Below, piece by piece: positions 12,901-25,650 of a stretch of DNA of 64,000 nucleotides. Source of the DNA: Megachile rotundata. Lineage: Eukaryota > Arthropoda > Insecta > Hymenoptera > Megachilidae. Positions within the stretch are counted from its first letter, which is position 1. Each line of letters begins with the position of its first letter. The translations under genes were made by a program, and so were the position numbers. The notes below the pieces were generated by a model, which had not been told where the DNA came from, searched no databases, and was given only the letters and a program-made list of their open reading frames with translations. The DNA is taken from NCBI RefSeq assembly GCF_050947335.1, contig NC_134984.1, positions 14,241,926 to 14,305,925 of the forward strand. The letters are read 5' to 3'.

Positions 12901-15568
12901 AAATTTAGAAATCGCGGAGCTTCGAGATCCTCTGTCCCTCGCGTTATACGGGGAGGAGCTGGCCATATTGTAATAACCCTAAACCCTCGCTGGTCCCTAT
13001 CCAATTAAGTAAATGGCCATTATTATTACGTGTTTAAATGTAACAATGCATTGGTATGATTCGTTATCACTGTCTAAATGTAGCTATCTATATAGGTTAA
13101 CGTTTCAACATTGCTCATTGTCAATTAACAAGTACTAAATTTCGCTTAATTAATTGTATTTAAAATAAAAGTATATAGGGAAGATCGTATAAATGTATTC
13201 TTGTGAAACAGTAAGTTCATCGTCCTCAACAACGTAACTGATATAAAAATCAATGCAGCTACGTGGCCTAGAAAAGCATCACCACAATAAGTTTACAGCT
13301 TGTTCGCACCTTCTAATCTTGTTTCTACGGTCATTCACAGTTCTAAACATGACATAATATTATGCATAATCGTTGTCACTGTAATAGATACACCTGCGGG
13401 TAGTAGTTCTTAACTTATTAATTATTACACACTTTTTATGTTGTTTATTCGTTCAGGTTGAAAATGGTGCTTTAGAAACTGTGATTTTTGTTATACATAT
13501 GTTGTGTAGTGAGATAAATAAGTATTAATTTATATGTAGATAGCAAGATAAGTAATTATTAATTTTTATATGGATAGCAAGATAAATAATTATCAATTTT
13601 TATGTAAAGAGTAAGATAAATAATTATCAATTTTTATGTACATAGTAAGTTAAATAATTATCAATTTTTATGTACACAGTAAGGTAAATAATTATCAATA
13701 TTTATGTAGAGAGTAAGATAAATAATTATCAGTTTTTATGTAGACAGTAAGATAAATAATTAATAATTTATATGTAGATAGCAAGACAAATATTAATTTA
13801 CATGTAGAAAGTAAAATAAATAATTATTAATTTATACATAGATAGAAAGATAAATAATACTAACTCATATGCAAGCAGGTTGCAAAAAAAAATAAATATT
13901 AATTTAAAATAAAGTTTGGGTTGTTTGATTAATTTTTTATAATATTAATTTTGAATAAAAACATTGAAGACATACAACTGTCACTTGTGGATTGAACAAG
14001 TGATTATAATTTTATAATAAAAAAAGAAGCAAGAAATGACAAATGAAAAATATCCACAAACCAAGAATAATTCTTTAAATTTTTTAAAATAATTTTTGAT
14101 ATAAGTGCACGACAATAAAAGATAAAAAGGGACAATGTTTCAATATTCAGTCAAAATTGTGTACAGACATAATTCTTGTGCGCATAGTTCGTCACCATTG
14201 ATCTGCGTCTACGTCGAGAACCTCAAATTCGGTCACAGATTTTCATTGTCCAAAATATATATTTCTAACTTTTTAATAATATTTAAACTATTTTTTAAAA
14301 ACAGAAAATAACTCGATACACTTCCTTTATAAATATAAAATAGATAACAAATTAAGAAATAAGTTGTTGTAATTACTCTATTATTATTTAAATAAACGAG
14401 TACTAAATCGATTGAGATAAATAAGCAATTTTTTCCGAACGGATGAGGGGTATGACATAAGTCCTCAACGGAATAGTATTAATAAAACGAACGTAACTCA
14501 TAACGCAGTTAACCAGGAAACTGACCATGATTCAATTAAACTTGTGAAATTATCTCAAAATGAGAATCCAATATTAACATAGCGTTCTATTAGTTTGCCA
14601 ACTAAATTCGCCATCTTGAATGTTCCGTTTTGGAACGGCTTCCATCGAAAATTATTCAAACAAAATTGTTTATAAGTTGTCACAAGCTCAAGGTAAAAAA
14701 TTGATATAAATTCAAACAAGAAGTCATAAGTTTAAATATTTTATTATAATAAAAATAATTGTCATACGTTTAAACAAAATAAAGTTGCCATAATTATCAA
14801 TAAAATAATTGTTATAAATCTAGGCAATAATTGTCATGAAATGTATCTAATACAAATTGTCAAAATTTCACATAAAATGTTTTATTTATAAGTTCAAAAT
14901 TTTGATAAAAATAATTGTCATAAATTAAAACAAGACAGTTGTCAAAATTTCAAATAAATTTCTATAAATTCAAACAAGTCATAATTTAAATAAAATCGTC
15001 ACTAGTTCAGATCACATTTTTAAATAAAAATTCAACACGAATATAAAATTTTATAATTTTATAATTTATGTAGGATAAACTGTCCAAACTGTATAAACTG
15101 TAAGACAAGATAATTATAATAGAAAATTTAGTACAGCGAATTAGGATTCACAAGAAGTCTTTTTCATACATATATTCATCAATTAAAAATACACAAATAT
15201 TTTTTAAAGTATATAAAAAGCAATATCTGTGTTCCAACAAGAACCCCTCCCACAAGTGTCAATAACAATGTACAGTTGAAAAAGTTCAAAAATAGACCTG
15301 ACGCCTGATCAAAAATATTTAAGTATAAAGCACGTAAACGTACACGGGCCATAATAAAATATCTAATCGTCATTAATAAAATAAAATGCGAAGAAAATAG
15401 TAAAATGGGGAAAGTAGGTCTGAAGGCAGGACGCGAGGATCGATAAGGAAGTCTGGTAACGGGGTCCGATTGTTGAACCAGGGTTAGGCTAGACAGAACG
15501 TCCAGACGCTTACCACAAAAACAGAAAATGACCAGGACGCACAAGACGAGGACGACCGAGTGTTTCAT
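10000..15568 (-). CDS. Ly6/uPAR (LU) three-finger protein, gene LU-A
   Basis: Exons on minus are 15568-15514, 11107-10940 and 10214-10000; both introns are phase 1 and the product is 145 residues. Exon 1 is a signal peptide (MKHSVVLVLCVLVIFCFC). Exon 2 carries Cys1-5 (KCYLCNSHNDSRC, DC, MCRK) and exon 3 Cys6-10 (RGCGW, KCYQR, VCSC, FCN). The ten-cysteine pattern with final Cys-Asn is diagnostic of LU domains. The hydrophobic tail (SLILSCVLGSVLLAFI) fits GPI-anchor attachment, so the protein should act at the outer cell surface. Insect relatives (quiver/sleepless, boudin, crooked, coiled) act in channel modulation and septate-junction assembly. The SGFGGRQEVCSC motif is, from memory, shared with the fly CG6329-type subgroup; which paralogue this is remains uncertain. 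Intron 1 is 4.4 kb and contains three tandem arrays. The exons are clean, with no sign of decay. Confidence 0.9.
10370..10690. repeat. Degenerate AAATTT/CAAATTTT-rich tract in LU-A intron 2
   Basis: Short A/T-rich words related to AATTTCCAAATTT recur without a fixed period. It looks like an eroded copy of the dispersed GGAATTT-type array family. It sits between exons 2 and 3 of LU-A. Confidence 0.4.
11930..12665. repeat. Minisatellite, 16-bp unit GGGATTTTTGGAATTT (LU-A intron 1)
   Basis: About 45 units with substitutions such as ATTTTT/ACTTTG/ATTCTT. The plus strand lacks stop codons in all frames, producing overlapping frames rich in Gly-Phe-Leu-Trp that are artefacts. It lies in intron 1 of LU-A, so the pre-mRNA carries the complementary C/A-rich version. 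Confidence 0.9.
12678..12782. repeat. 8-bp microsatellite (GTAAAATT)n
   Basis: About 12-13 near-perfect direct copies of GTAAAATT directly after the preceding minisatellite, suggesting the two expanded in adjacent low-complexity DNA. Confidence 0.9.
13500..13870. repeat. Tandem array, about 34-bp AT-rich unit
   Basis: About ten diverged units containing GTAAGATAAATAATTATCAA followed by TTTTTATGTA. It lies in intron 1 of LU-A. No coding potential. Confidence 0.75.
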
Positions 15569-16030
15569 GTCGGTTTTTGTTTTCTTTTTATCCTTGCACG
15601 TCAACGATCAAAACGCAGCTCGCGGTCACCGTGTCTGTGTACGTACGTTTGCGAGCCGTTTCGCGGTCGGATTCGTCGAAACCGGAAGTGAGAGAAAGCG
15701 ATTAGACGAAGGGGTTGACGAGGCCAACCATTCGGCCCCGAAAGCTACTGAAGCACTGTTCACGGTGGCCGTTTCGCGACACGGTTTCAGCGCAAGTCCG
15801 CAACCAAGGCGACGATGCTCACAGTACTGGCATAACCATGGATATGTTCTACATGTAATACCACTATACGTGATTGCGATGGAGGAACGAAGAGGAGGAG
15901 AGAAACGGAAAAACGAACTCGTCTTCCACCGACCAATAATCCAAGGCCCAAACGATCTAACCACGACCGAGGGAAAGTCGGATACGCGATTATGATAACC
16001 GCTCTTCGATTCGAGAGAAATCAATAATTT
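15569..16030 (-). promoter_or_regulatory. CpG-rich 5' flank and probable promoter of LU-A
   Basis: Local GC and CpG content rise sharply relative to the surrounding AT-rich DNA, immediately upstream of the signal-peptide exon. Open frames on both strands here have no domain features and are ascribed to base composition. The transcription start cannot be placed exactly. Confidence 0.4.
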
Positions 16031-18587
16031 TGAACGACCGAGGGAAGGGATGCAATTGATTTTTTGACGTTAGTGATAACGATGCAAATCTGACTAGTCA
16101 CTTTTATATTTAGTCGTATTTTCATAAGTCATTAGCGTACTTTTTCATATTCACATCTTTGTTCAAACTGACATCTTCAAATTTCTTACTGACATATTTT
16201 TTAAGAATATTTATAGCTACTTGCCTCGGAGATTCTATATTTATAAGCAGATGATTGCATGGTTTAAATCTGGTTGGAATGAGTTTTTCCTTATTCTGTT
16301 TACTTGTCTGTTTACTGAATTTTATTTATAGCCTATAAGTATAAAAATTTATAAATATTGTATGTGATGAAAAAATTGGGTTTGCTCTTGTACATTTAAG
16401 TTCAATTTCCTGGTAGATCACTTATCTTTTATCTTTTTAGTAAATAGAGAAGTCACTTATGTGACATGTATTAAGTAACGTATACTGATATAAGTAAATA
16501 GTGTATGATATATGTAATATTACGTACATACATGTCATATTTATTTAGAAGTCACACGTATCACAAATATGAGAGCATTTTACTTACACAGAATAATGAA
16601 ATTATGAAATAGGGAAACAGTGAATAGTGAATGATTGAATAATATTACAATGGAGAATATAATATTAAATAGAATTATGATAGAGAATATAATAATAATT
16701 ATTATTGTACTAGAAAAGTATTATAAAAGTTAGTATTATAATAATATAATATACTACTTACTAATAGTAAACTAATACCATTACTATGGTACTATACAAT
16801 AATATTATACAATACTATAATACTATACAGTACTGTTATACGATACTATAACATTATATTAGTATTATATAACATTATTAAACAATACAAATGTATGTGA
16901 TATATCAGTGATAATATTATATTAATTAAATAATATAATATAGCAAGCACAGTGAAATAATGAAGTAGTACAACAACAAAGTAAAAAAAATAATTGCAGA
17001 GGTAAAAACAAAAATAGTAAAATAATAAAATAGTAAAGTGAATTAAGAAACAGAATAATAAAGTAGATGACAAAGTAGAGTAAAATAAAAATTTGAAAAA
17101 AGAATAGAAGCCAAGATAGTAAAGTATAAAGTATGAATAATTGAATAATACATAAAATAATAGTTTAACCTAGTTACACCATACACCCTATACTTTATAG
17201 GTTAGAATACCACCAGTGAAGTTTACGCAGCAAGCACGTAACTTCACAAGCGAAACTTCGTAGCATAAACCCAATTGAAGGTTATTTGTAAAAGAAACGT
17301 TTAATTATCAAGAACAAACGATAGGATTGTTTTGACGGATAAAGCAGGGCTTCAAGTTAAATAGGGAAGGCCGTGGGCGGTACGAAGAGCTTTATGCTCA
17401 AATAGAGCGTAAAGTGGTGGTTTGGAACACTCTAAGTGGATAATATCCCTTTTCCTGTGACACACTGAACGTCATGAAATGTCATGGAAGCTTAGTGTAA
17501 TAAGTTGCACGCGAACAATACGGAAAGGAATGTGGAAGATATCCTTCCAGGTTGCTATTAGGGCTATCATATCATGTGACCTGTTAGGCCTATCATATCA
17601 AATGACCCAGTTTTTTTTTTAAAGTTCGACAACGAGAGTGATTGCAACAACTGTCTTCAATTTCTTTGTGTCCGTGACAAGTTCTACATTGGTGTAACCA
17701 TGAATGTATTGTCAGGTTTTGCTGCATTGATGCTATCGTGATTTTTGTTACAGATAAAGTTTAATGTTTTGATTTCATTTTAGATAGTGCGTTTTAAAAC
17801 GGTTGACAGTATAGCGTGATTTCATGAAATGTAATCTAACCTAACCTAATTTCGTTCAGCCTAACTTAAAATAACCTAACCTAACTTAATTAAAGCTAAT
17901 TTAACATAGCTGCACGTGCAGTATACTTTATCGTGATTTAATTTAATAAATATGATGAAAAGTGATTAAATCGATATTATGAAACTATTTTCAAATTAAT
18001 CGTGTAACTAAAGTATTTGTAGTAGACGAAAATTTAAATTTTATCAGAACGATGATGCACGTCTATTTTTGTTTAAGAGTATAATTTTAATTAAGCGTTA
18101 GTGTTTAACATGTTTAGCAACATGTCGAGACCGTGACACATCTTTGATGATTATATTCTACGTGGTAAATATTTTGTTCTTTTCTAGTACGAAAGACAGA
18201 ACTGATCGATTTTTAAATTATCTTACTAGTTTATAAATTATCTTACTAGTAGAAATTTAATTGTTAGAATTTCTAATTTCAATGCAATTTTATTTTAGTT
18301 TTTTATAATATAATTTTAGTTCAATTTTTTGTAAAATAACTTTATGTATTATTTATAATTTTATGAAGTGAGTGATCCATAACAATGTTATTACAATTCT
18401 CAACATACTAAATTCGTAAAACACATGATGTGAAATTAACCTTGAATGGTTAACTACAGTTATCTGGTAAGATGATAATAACCTGAACAAATGAGCAAAC
18501 CTTCAGTTTTTTAATTATGTAATTGCTATGGCAGCGATATTCAACAGAGAAAACGTATGAGAGAAGTGCACATTTGTGTGACACATG
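16031..18587. other. AT-rich spacer between the divergent LU-A and LU-B genes
   Basis: No exon or RNA gene was recognised. It contains a TA/AT-rich section (16.5-17.1 kb), a short duplicated motif around CTATCATATCA (17,566 and 17,592) and a few AACCT units (17,838-17,885) that resemble the insect telomere repeat but are too few to be meaningful. Confidence 0.5.
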
Positions 18588-18793
18588 TACAGGATGTTTC
18601 AAAACTGTTGTATGCTGCGTAGCTCTGGTAGATCTTTTTTTACTTAAAATATAATAAAAAAATTTGTCATCATTTCACAGACTCTGTCTTTGCATATTTT
18701 GTGTCGAATATCCAACCTTTAATTGCTTGAAAATTTATTTTGGTAATGTAAACGTTGTAGTTGTAGTGCATATTTTTTTTGAAGCACCCTGTA
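18588..18793. mobile_element. MITE with TACAGGRTGYTTCAAAA termini
   Basis: The left end is TACAGGATGTTTCAAAA. The right end, inverted, is TACAGGGTGCTTCAAAAAAA. The 206-bp element has no coding capacity. The termini resemble those of the element at 60,358-60,696, so they may belong to one non-autonomous DNA-transposon family. Confidence 0.6.
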
Positions 18794-19546
18794 TAAGTAT
18801 ACCATGTGCGTAAATCTTGATGTAAGTATAATATTTCATTATATAATAATATCGTATTATAGGAAGTGTTCCAGTTCTTTTAATGAAAACTGGACAGATA
18901 AACAATAATTTTAAAATAACTTTTCCTCAATTAATTTAAGGAAAATTTAATATTCTAAAATTTTTTAATTTTATACAATTTTGATTTCTATTTCTAATCT
19001 TACATTTAAATTTCAAGTTCAGTAATAACAAAATTATCAAACAAAATTTTAGAATTTGATTACGAACAATTTAGGGAATTATTTCGTAAGTTACTAAACC
19101 TGTGACGTACCGATTTTATTAGTTATGTTCATGTTGAAAACAGTATTTTATAAAATCATAAAAAGGAGGTAACAAATTGTTAAAGTGTACTCATTATTTT
19201 TATTAAACTTTTGTAAAACAAATTAGCAATTGTATTAACACACGAATGAAGTGAAATATTCTATTAAATTGAAAAAATAAATTTTTTATTTTGACGAGGG
19301 ATTCTTTTATCCAGGTACGATATTCTAACCTACCAAATATTGATATCATTTACAATTTTATTAGTTATGATTGCAATCTATAAATTATTATATTTTATAG
19401 ATTGAAAGAATGACATCAAGATGCCTGTAGTTATGATTTATTTTCAGTGAAAAAATTATTTCACATAATTAGTAGATGTTAATACCACATACACGTTTTC
19501 TAATTCCACATAAAAAAACTAAACGTAAAAGTAAGGAAAATTAATA

Positions 19547-20344
19547 ATGCAAATGAAGCTAAATACACTACGCATTTTAATATTTTTGTTCATATTTCAA
19601 AAAGGTAAGTTCCATTAGATTTTATGCGTTAGATGTTACTATCTGTCGATAATGCAGCATCTGTTGATATCAATTAAAGATAAATTAGATTATACATAAA
19701 TACTTAATTATTAATTTTTCAACTTGATATTATTTATTATTTCATGTGATTTATTATACAAGAAGAATCGAAAGCTACTAATTGTTACCAGTGTGACAGT
19801 AAAAAGGACACAAATTGCACTGTCGACAAGGTAGATATAAAATACTTGCAGATGTGTCCAGAGTCAAAACCGTTTTGTCGTAAAGCTGTATACATATGTA
19901 AGTTCCAATATTTATTTCTAGTTCTAACCTCAAAACTGTCATTAGCTGCCACCAACTGTCATTCACATTTATAACCTCAGTTTAACTGAAAATAAACATA
20001 ATGCACATAACTTAATAGAACACAAGAAATAACGGAAGTGTTAAATTATCTTCCTCTTTCTTCATAACACTTGTTATTTATTTCTTTACAGTACGAATAA
20101 CATCTTTTGATTTGCAGATTATTTTATGGATTCCCGACAAGATTTAACTGTCCGCGAATGTGCGAAATGGCGAAATGCTGATAACGAATGTTACAGAGGG
20201 CGTTATACCCGAGACAGTTATCAACTGGTCTGCGAATGCAAAGGAGCAGGATGCAATCGGTCAACTAGATATTCATCAGAGGCTACTATTTTCCTTTACG
20301 TTTTCTGTCCAATGATCATTCTTTTCGTTTTAAATCCCACTTGA
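19547..20344 (+). CDS. Ly6/uPAR (LU) three-finger protein, gene LU-B
   Basis: Exons are 19547-19604, 19763-19897 and 20118-20344; both introns are phase 1 and the product is 139 residues. The signal peptide is MQMKLNTLRILIFLFIFQK (an internal Met at position 3 is an alternative start). Exon 2 carries Cys1-5 (NCYQCDSKKDTNC, MC, FCRK) and exon 3 Cys6-10 (ECAK, ECYRG, VCEC, GCNRS). The C terminus is a hydrophobic run (IFLYVFCPMIILFVL) consistent with GPI processing. A sequon NCT overlaps Cys3. It is the most compact gene of the cluster: its introns are 158 and 220 bp, whereas the other LU genes carry introns of up to about 5.9 kb filled with tandem repeats. It is divergent from LU-A and is the first of four LU genes on the plus strand. 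The specific function is unknown; by family it should be an extracellular, membrane-tethered protein. Confidence 0.88.
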
Positions 20345-21622
20345 CCTGAAATACAGAGAATACGTCAGATTTGATACGTTGCATGTGAAATACAAGGATT
20401 CGGTTGATAACAAATGTCACTCGATAAATATAACAGGAACAGAATGTATCATATGAAATATCGTGATCGTTTGTCGGTACGTTGACACGTGCAGATAGTA
20501 TCGAACGAAATTAATTTCTGTAATAAAAAACATGTGGAAGCTAAAGAGGTTATATTTTAAGCATCACCATAGCTTTTATAATAAATGAGAGGAAGTAAAA
20601 TAACTAGCACTTAAATGTAAATGTATTGATGACACTCTAAATTTGAAGAACGAGTTAATTTAATTATATTTTAACAACTATTTCAATAACTTGTAACTAA
20701 TATATAGAATAAAATAGCTGTGTATGTAACTTATAAATTAAATCAGATATGAAACACACGCTTCAGTTTAAATTAAAATAATTTGTAAATAGACATGCAA
20801 TTGCAAATAATATAGTTTATTTAAAGTTAATATAAAGGTTTATTTTATTTTACCTTCAATGAATTAATCTAAAAAGAAGTTTTAAATGGTAATGTTACCA
20901 TTCTATCAGGAATCGCATTGTTCTTCATTAGTTTCAATGAAATTGAATATCGAACGCAAAGTTATTCTCGTTGATTCGATGGTAAATTGTTGAGAACAAA
21001 CGACATCCTGACTGACCACCCACGTTATCCTTATTATTATGTTCACTTGCTGGAACTTTCCACGGAACAACCCATTCCGTGGGTGTAGCCGGCTGATTTA
21101 TCAAGAGAAAAGTTTCTCTCCAACCTATAATATCCTCCACTGGACGACATTCTTTTGAAACAGAGCACATTTCTCGCATTCGAACTCACGATCGTAATCG
21201 TTCATATGCATACTTAAAATAAGGCTATTTAATAAATATGCGGTGGAGTCTCAATTATTCGCGACGTTAAACATTTGGACAAGTTCCAAATTCAATTCAT
21301 TGCTAAACATGCATATATAATTAAGTTGATTAAGCTGAAAAGCGTTCAAATTTGTCTGAATTTGTCCGAAACATAATATAATAAATATAATACATTTCTG
21401 TATACAAATATAAAATATTATTGACAAACCTTTACAGTAGTTAATATTAAAAACAGATTTTAGAATTATGAGCTCCATTTTGTCAGTGTGCATTGAAAGT
21501 TAAAACTAATTGTGAGCTTACTAGCGTTAATTAATTTATCAGTACGGAAATGACTTCGCGTTGAGAGAATGAAATTACTAGATTAAGTAGTTAAATTGAC
21601 AGGTAAAATTAAAATTTGATTA
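20345..21622. other. 3' flank of LU-B and spacer
   Basis: Candidate poly(A) signals for LU-B occur around 20,525 and 20,577 (AATAAA). A minus-strand open frame at 20,934-21,179 is rather protein-like in composition but has no family match I know and no flanking splice signals. The rest is AT-rich. Confidence 0.4.
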
Positions 21623-22290
21623 GCGCCATCTAGCGTACGGCGTTTTTCAGCTGCTCCTGGTAGCAGGATCGCAGGAAAGCGAAGAGGTATTCGCTAAAAC
21701 AAGAGGTCTCCCGCGCATTTACGCGCATGCGCAGTAGAAAGTCCGCCCACGCGCCCGGCAGCCATACTGCAGAAGGCGGCGCATGCGCTGCACTATTAAA
21801 TGGCGTCTCCACCTACAAATCAACTAACTATGAATAATACTGTACCACTAACTATCTGCGAATAATTTCTACACTTTTATAATCAAAGAATGAAACTCGA
21901 TCATATAGCAATCTTCCTATACAAAGTTTATTAAGATTTCATGTTAGGAAAAGTTGTTACACATATTTAAAGTAATAATAGAAAATTATTAATAACTACT
22001 TTCAACTCAGATCTTAATAAATGTTGTACAAGAAGGTAGATGAAGAGTCACTGGTGATTTTTCAATCATAAAAGTGCATAAGTTCCTCTAAGAAAACGAG
22101 TAATTAATAATTATTTGATAGTGATAGAATTTACTCTGTACGACGCCATGTTGGAATCATGGCACCAGTCTGGCTGTAGCGCGCATGCGCGCTGATGCGC
22201 GGGAAACCTCTTACTTTAGCGAATACCTCCTCGCTTTCCTGCGATCCTGCTACCAGGAGCAGGTTTAAAACGCCAAACGCTAGATGGCGT
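21623..22290. mobile_element. Inverted-repeat element with about 100-bp GC-rich arms
   Basis: The left arm (about 21623-21735) begins GCGCCATCTAGCG and continues through CTGCTCCTGGTAGCAGG and ATCGCAGGAAAGCGA to GCGCATGCGC. The right arm (about 22190-22290) is the inverse with about 85% identity and ends CGCTAGATGGCG. About 450 bp of AT-rich DNA separates the arms. The arms are much more GC/CpG-rich than their surroundings. It is most likely a foldback-type non-autonomous transposon, or two copies of one repeat in opposite orientation. Confidence 0.6.
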
Positions 22291-24890
22291 TGATCTTCTA
22301 AATCCAAGAATGTCGGTAAGGAAGAAATGAGTACAAATGATCGTCTCTAAACATTTATGTAAATTCATAAATATTGTAAATACATTTATATAGTGTAAAT
22401 ACATTTATATACTGCTTTTGATTTATAATATTATTTCATAAATACGAATGTCGGTCAGTGGGTTTATATCGAAGAAGGCGGTAAATTTAAAAATTTAAAA
22501 CTTTAGAAATGTGGAAAATAATGATTTTGAAGTTTGAAAAATTAGGAACCTGACAAATTCAAAATTGAGTGATTTGGGGATCCAGAGATTTGAAACTTCG
22601 AGGTTTAAAAATTGAAATATTTAAAACCTTAGAAATATAGAAATTTGAAAGTTTGAAAATTTGCAAGTTTACATATTTGAATTCCCAAAATTAAAACTTA
22701 ATGTAAAACAATTTTGACTTATGTGTTCTATCCATATAATACCTGCATGTTTCATATTATTAAATCGTCACATTAATAAGTACTTCCAAAATAAAAACTC
22801 CGGTGCAACATTTTACGAAACCCTCCGTTCCGTTTCGTCGCAAAGTGTCAAAAGTTGTACGAATTGTTTTGACGCCCCGCAAAAAATTCGACGTTAAAAA
22901 TATTGTACATCCTCGCAAGAAGGTTATCAAAACGAGAAGCTCGTAAAATATTCGCATTGAGTGACTGATGATAAATGTAACAGACGACTGGTTATGTCCA
23001 AGATTCGTAAATGTAGGTAGTGTACGGTCGTTCTTCCTCGTCCTCCATCAACAGAGCGTCTCCGACCCTCTTTTCTAGACGGTATTATTATTATTTGGGT
23101 CGCGGCAATGTGGCGCCAAGCGTCCTGACGCTCCTCGAACACTCTTCGCCATTTCGTTATTGCGCGCTCGCAATTTCTGCTTTTCGTATTACACCAAATT
23201 GCTATCAATATTAACAGATTATATTTTCATTTGTTACATAAGCATTCGTCCTAAATTCTTTTCGCTGTAATTTCTGACTCACTGTGATGATTGTGCAATA
23301 ATACGAAAAGGTATTTCTTGTTATTCAGTGGTGGTTCGTTTTTAATAAATATGTTCGATGTAGTGTAATTTTAATGTAATTTATTTGGGAATTTATTGCA
23401 AATTTTTATTTTTGTTTGGCAAAGTTTTGTAGTAGGTTGTTATTAATTACAAGGTTGTTAATAATTACTGATGACAAGGTTATTGATACAAGGTTATTAA
23501 CTACTCATTCATCATTAAAACTTTGAAAATTGTCAAATAACAGATTCTCGATATTTTCATTCTCATCAAATTTTCTTTAAGTCACAAAATTTGTTAACTC
23601 TTGAAATCTCTAATTTTTGTCCAAATACAGAATCTGCAAATGAACTTAAGTTTCACCATTCATTCATTTCTTTCTCATTTCAAATTAAGTGTACCTCAAA
23701 AAATGACACTACTTACAATTCTTAATTTATAAATGACAAAAATTTGGAAATATTTATTGTACCTTCAGTACTTCACATATGTAATATTTTTTATGTTATA
23801 ACATGCTATATCTTCTTACTACGACATGCAATGGTTTTTCTGTTTTTTTTTTTCATTTTTATGAATTAAAAATTATAAATACCACGATAAGCACATATCT
23901 GCCTTCTACGATTTCAGTTATTCCATGATAACTAGTATAAAGATATTTGTTGTTTCGAAATGCTCGTACAGAATGCACGTTGAATGCATGCCAAAGACAT
24001 TATCCGCATTATAGGACATTTCTCGCCGGAATAATTTGTTGTTTCGATAACGGACACCATAGAGCTGATATTTCTCCGAAACAAGGTTTATTGGTTCGCC
24101 GCTGTAAAATGTCTTGAAGATGGCCTCCCTCGTAATTTCGTGAGAAATTGTCTGTTAACCGTCTTATCGTATGAATTATGAGATCATGGCGAATAATTAT
24201 AATTTAAGTCCTCAGTTCTGATATTTTTTATGATGTTCTGATCTTTTTTATCAGTTTTAATTTTTTCAAATCAATTAATCTTTGTTATTTAATCAATTTT
24301 GTTGGGAATAATTTTAATTCAATAAATTTGTTGTATTAGGTTTAAAAACAATTTTTCTCATTCTCAGAAAAATGAGATGATTTACATATAAAAATTGTAG
24401 TTTTATCAGATGACAAAAAGTAAAATATTTTTTAGTTAAAAAATCTAAAAATCTAAAGATTCAAAAGCAGTGGAAGGACTGTATAATTAGTAGAGAACGA
24501 AAAACAGGCAAATAATTATTTAACAAGATTTGATCGGAAGTGAATGCATATGTAAGTGAAAATCGATCTTTAGCCGAAAGTGGCTAGTCACTCATTCATC
24601 AGAAGGTGAATTTGCACGTTCGATTACTGAATAATTTATGATCTTAAAAGAGTCAGTCAGTACATCCGGACAAAGGAATAATAGATGTGAAAATAAACTG
24701 AATCGATTTTTAACTTTGATAGGGTAAATTTATAGGAAAAATTTACGTCTCTGGTCAATGCTTTTGGTATAATATAATAGAACTTTATTGTTCTTACGTT
24801 TAGAGTATATTTTTTATATTTTTGAGGAACTTTTGGAACTTCTGAAGTTACAAACTTCTAAAATTTCAAATCGTAATATACCAGAACTCC
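22291..24890. other. Spacer between LU-B and LU-C, no gene recognised
   Basis: This is AT-rich with a degenerate GAAATTTGAAAATTTG tract (22,480-22,690) and a more GC-rich section at 22.80-23.15 kb that has open frames on both strands but no domain, signal peptide or splice evidence. I see no RNA gene. Confidence 0.45.
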
Positions 24891-24899
24891 AAAGTGCTA

Positions 24900-25650
24900 A
24901 AATTCTAAAACTCCAAAGTTTCTAAATTCCAAAAATCCAAAAATTTAAGAATCCAAGACTGTATTGTCTCAAACTTCTAAATTTCCAAATTCCAAAATTC
25001 GCAAATCCCCAAATTCCCCAATTTCCAAATTCCCAAATTCCCCAATTCCCAAATTCCCAAATTCCCAAATTCCCAAATTCCCAAATTCCCAAATTCCCAA
25101 ATCCCCAAATTCCCCAATTCCCAAATTCCCCAATTCCCAAATTCCCCAAATTCCCCAATTCCCAAATTCCCAAATTCCCAAATTCCCAAATTCCCAAATT
25201 CCCAAATTCCCAAATTCCCAAATTTCCAAATTCCCAAATTCCCAAATTCCCAAATTCCCCAATTCCCAAATTCCCAAATTCCCAAATTTTCAAATTCCCA
25301 AATTCCCAAATTCCCAAATCCCCAAATCCCCAAATTCCCCAATTTCCAAATTCCCCAATTCCCAAATTCCCCAAATTCCCCAATTCCCCAATTCCCAAAT
25401 TCCCAAATTCCCAATTCCCCAAATTCCAAAATTCCAAAATTCCAAAATTCCAAATTTCCAAATTCCAAAATTCCCAAATTCCCAAATTCCCCAAATTCCA
25501 AAATTCCAAAATTCCAAAATTCCAAAATTCCAAATTTCCAAATTCCAAAATTCCCAAATTCCAAAATTCCAAAATTCCCAAATTCCCAAATTCCCAAATT
25601 CCAAAATCCTAAAATTTTTAATCCAAAAAAATTCCAAAAATTCAAAACAC
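24900..25650. repeat. Minisatellite of AATTCCCA units (GGGAATTT family, inverse orientation)
   Basis: AAATTCCC and AATTCCAA units are repeated for about 700 bp. The complementary strand has GGG runs every 8 bp over long stretches (25,020-25,330), a canonical G-quadruplex spacing. The array produces stop-free frames on both strands that are not genes. It is intergenic, between LU-B and LU-C. Confidence 0.9.

Noticed and set aside
15528..15995. Plus-strand 155-codon frame overlapping the LU-A signal-peptide exon
   Set aside because: Antisense to a well-supported exon and in CpG-rich DNA where long frames arise by composition.
20934..21179. Minus-strand 81-codon frame with protein-like composition (GWRETFLLINQP, TEWVVPWKVP)
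   Set aside because: No family recognised, no convincing splice sites or promoter, and an in-frame stop lies just upstream. A homology search giving a significant hit would revive it.
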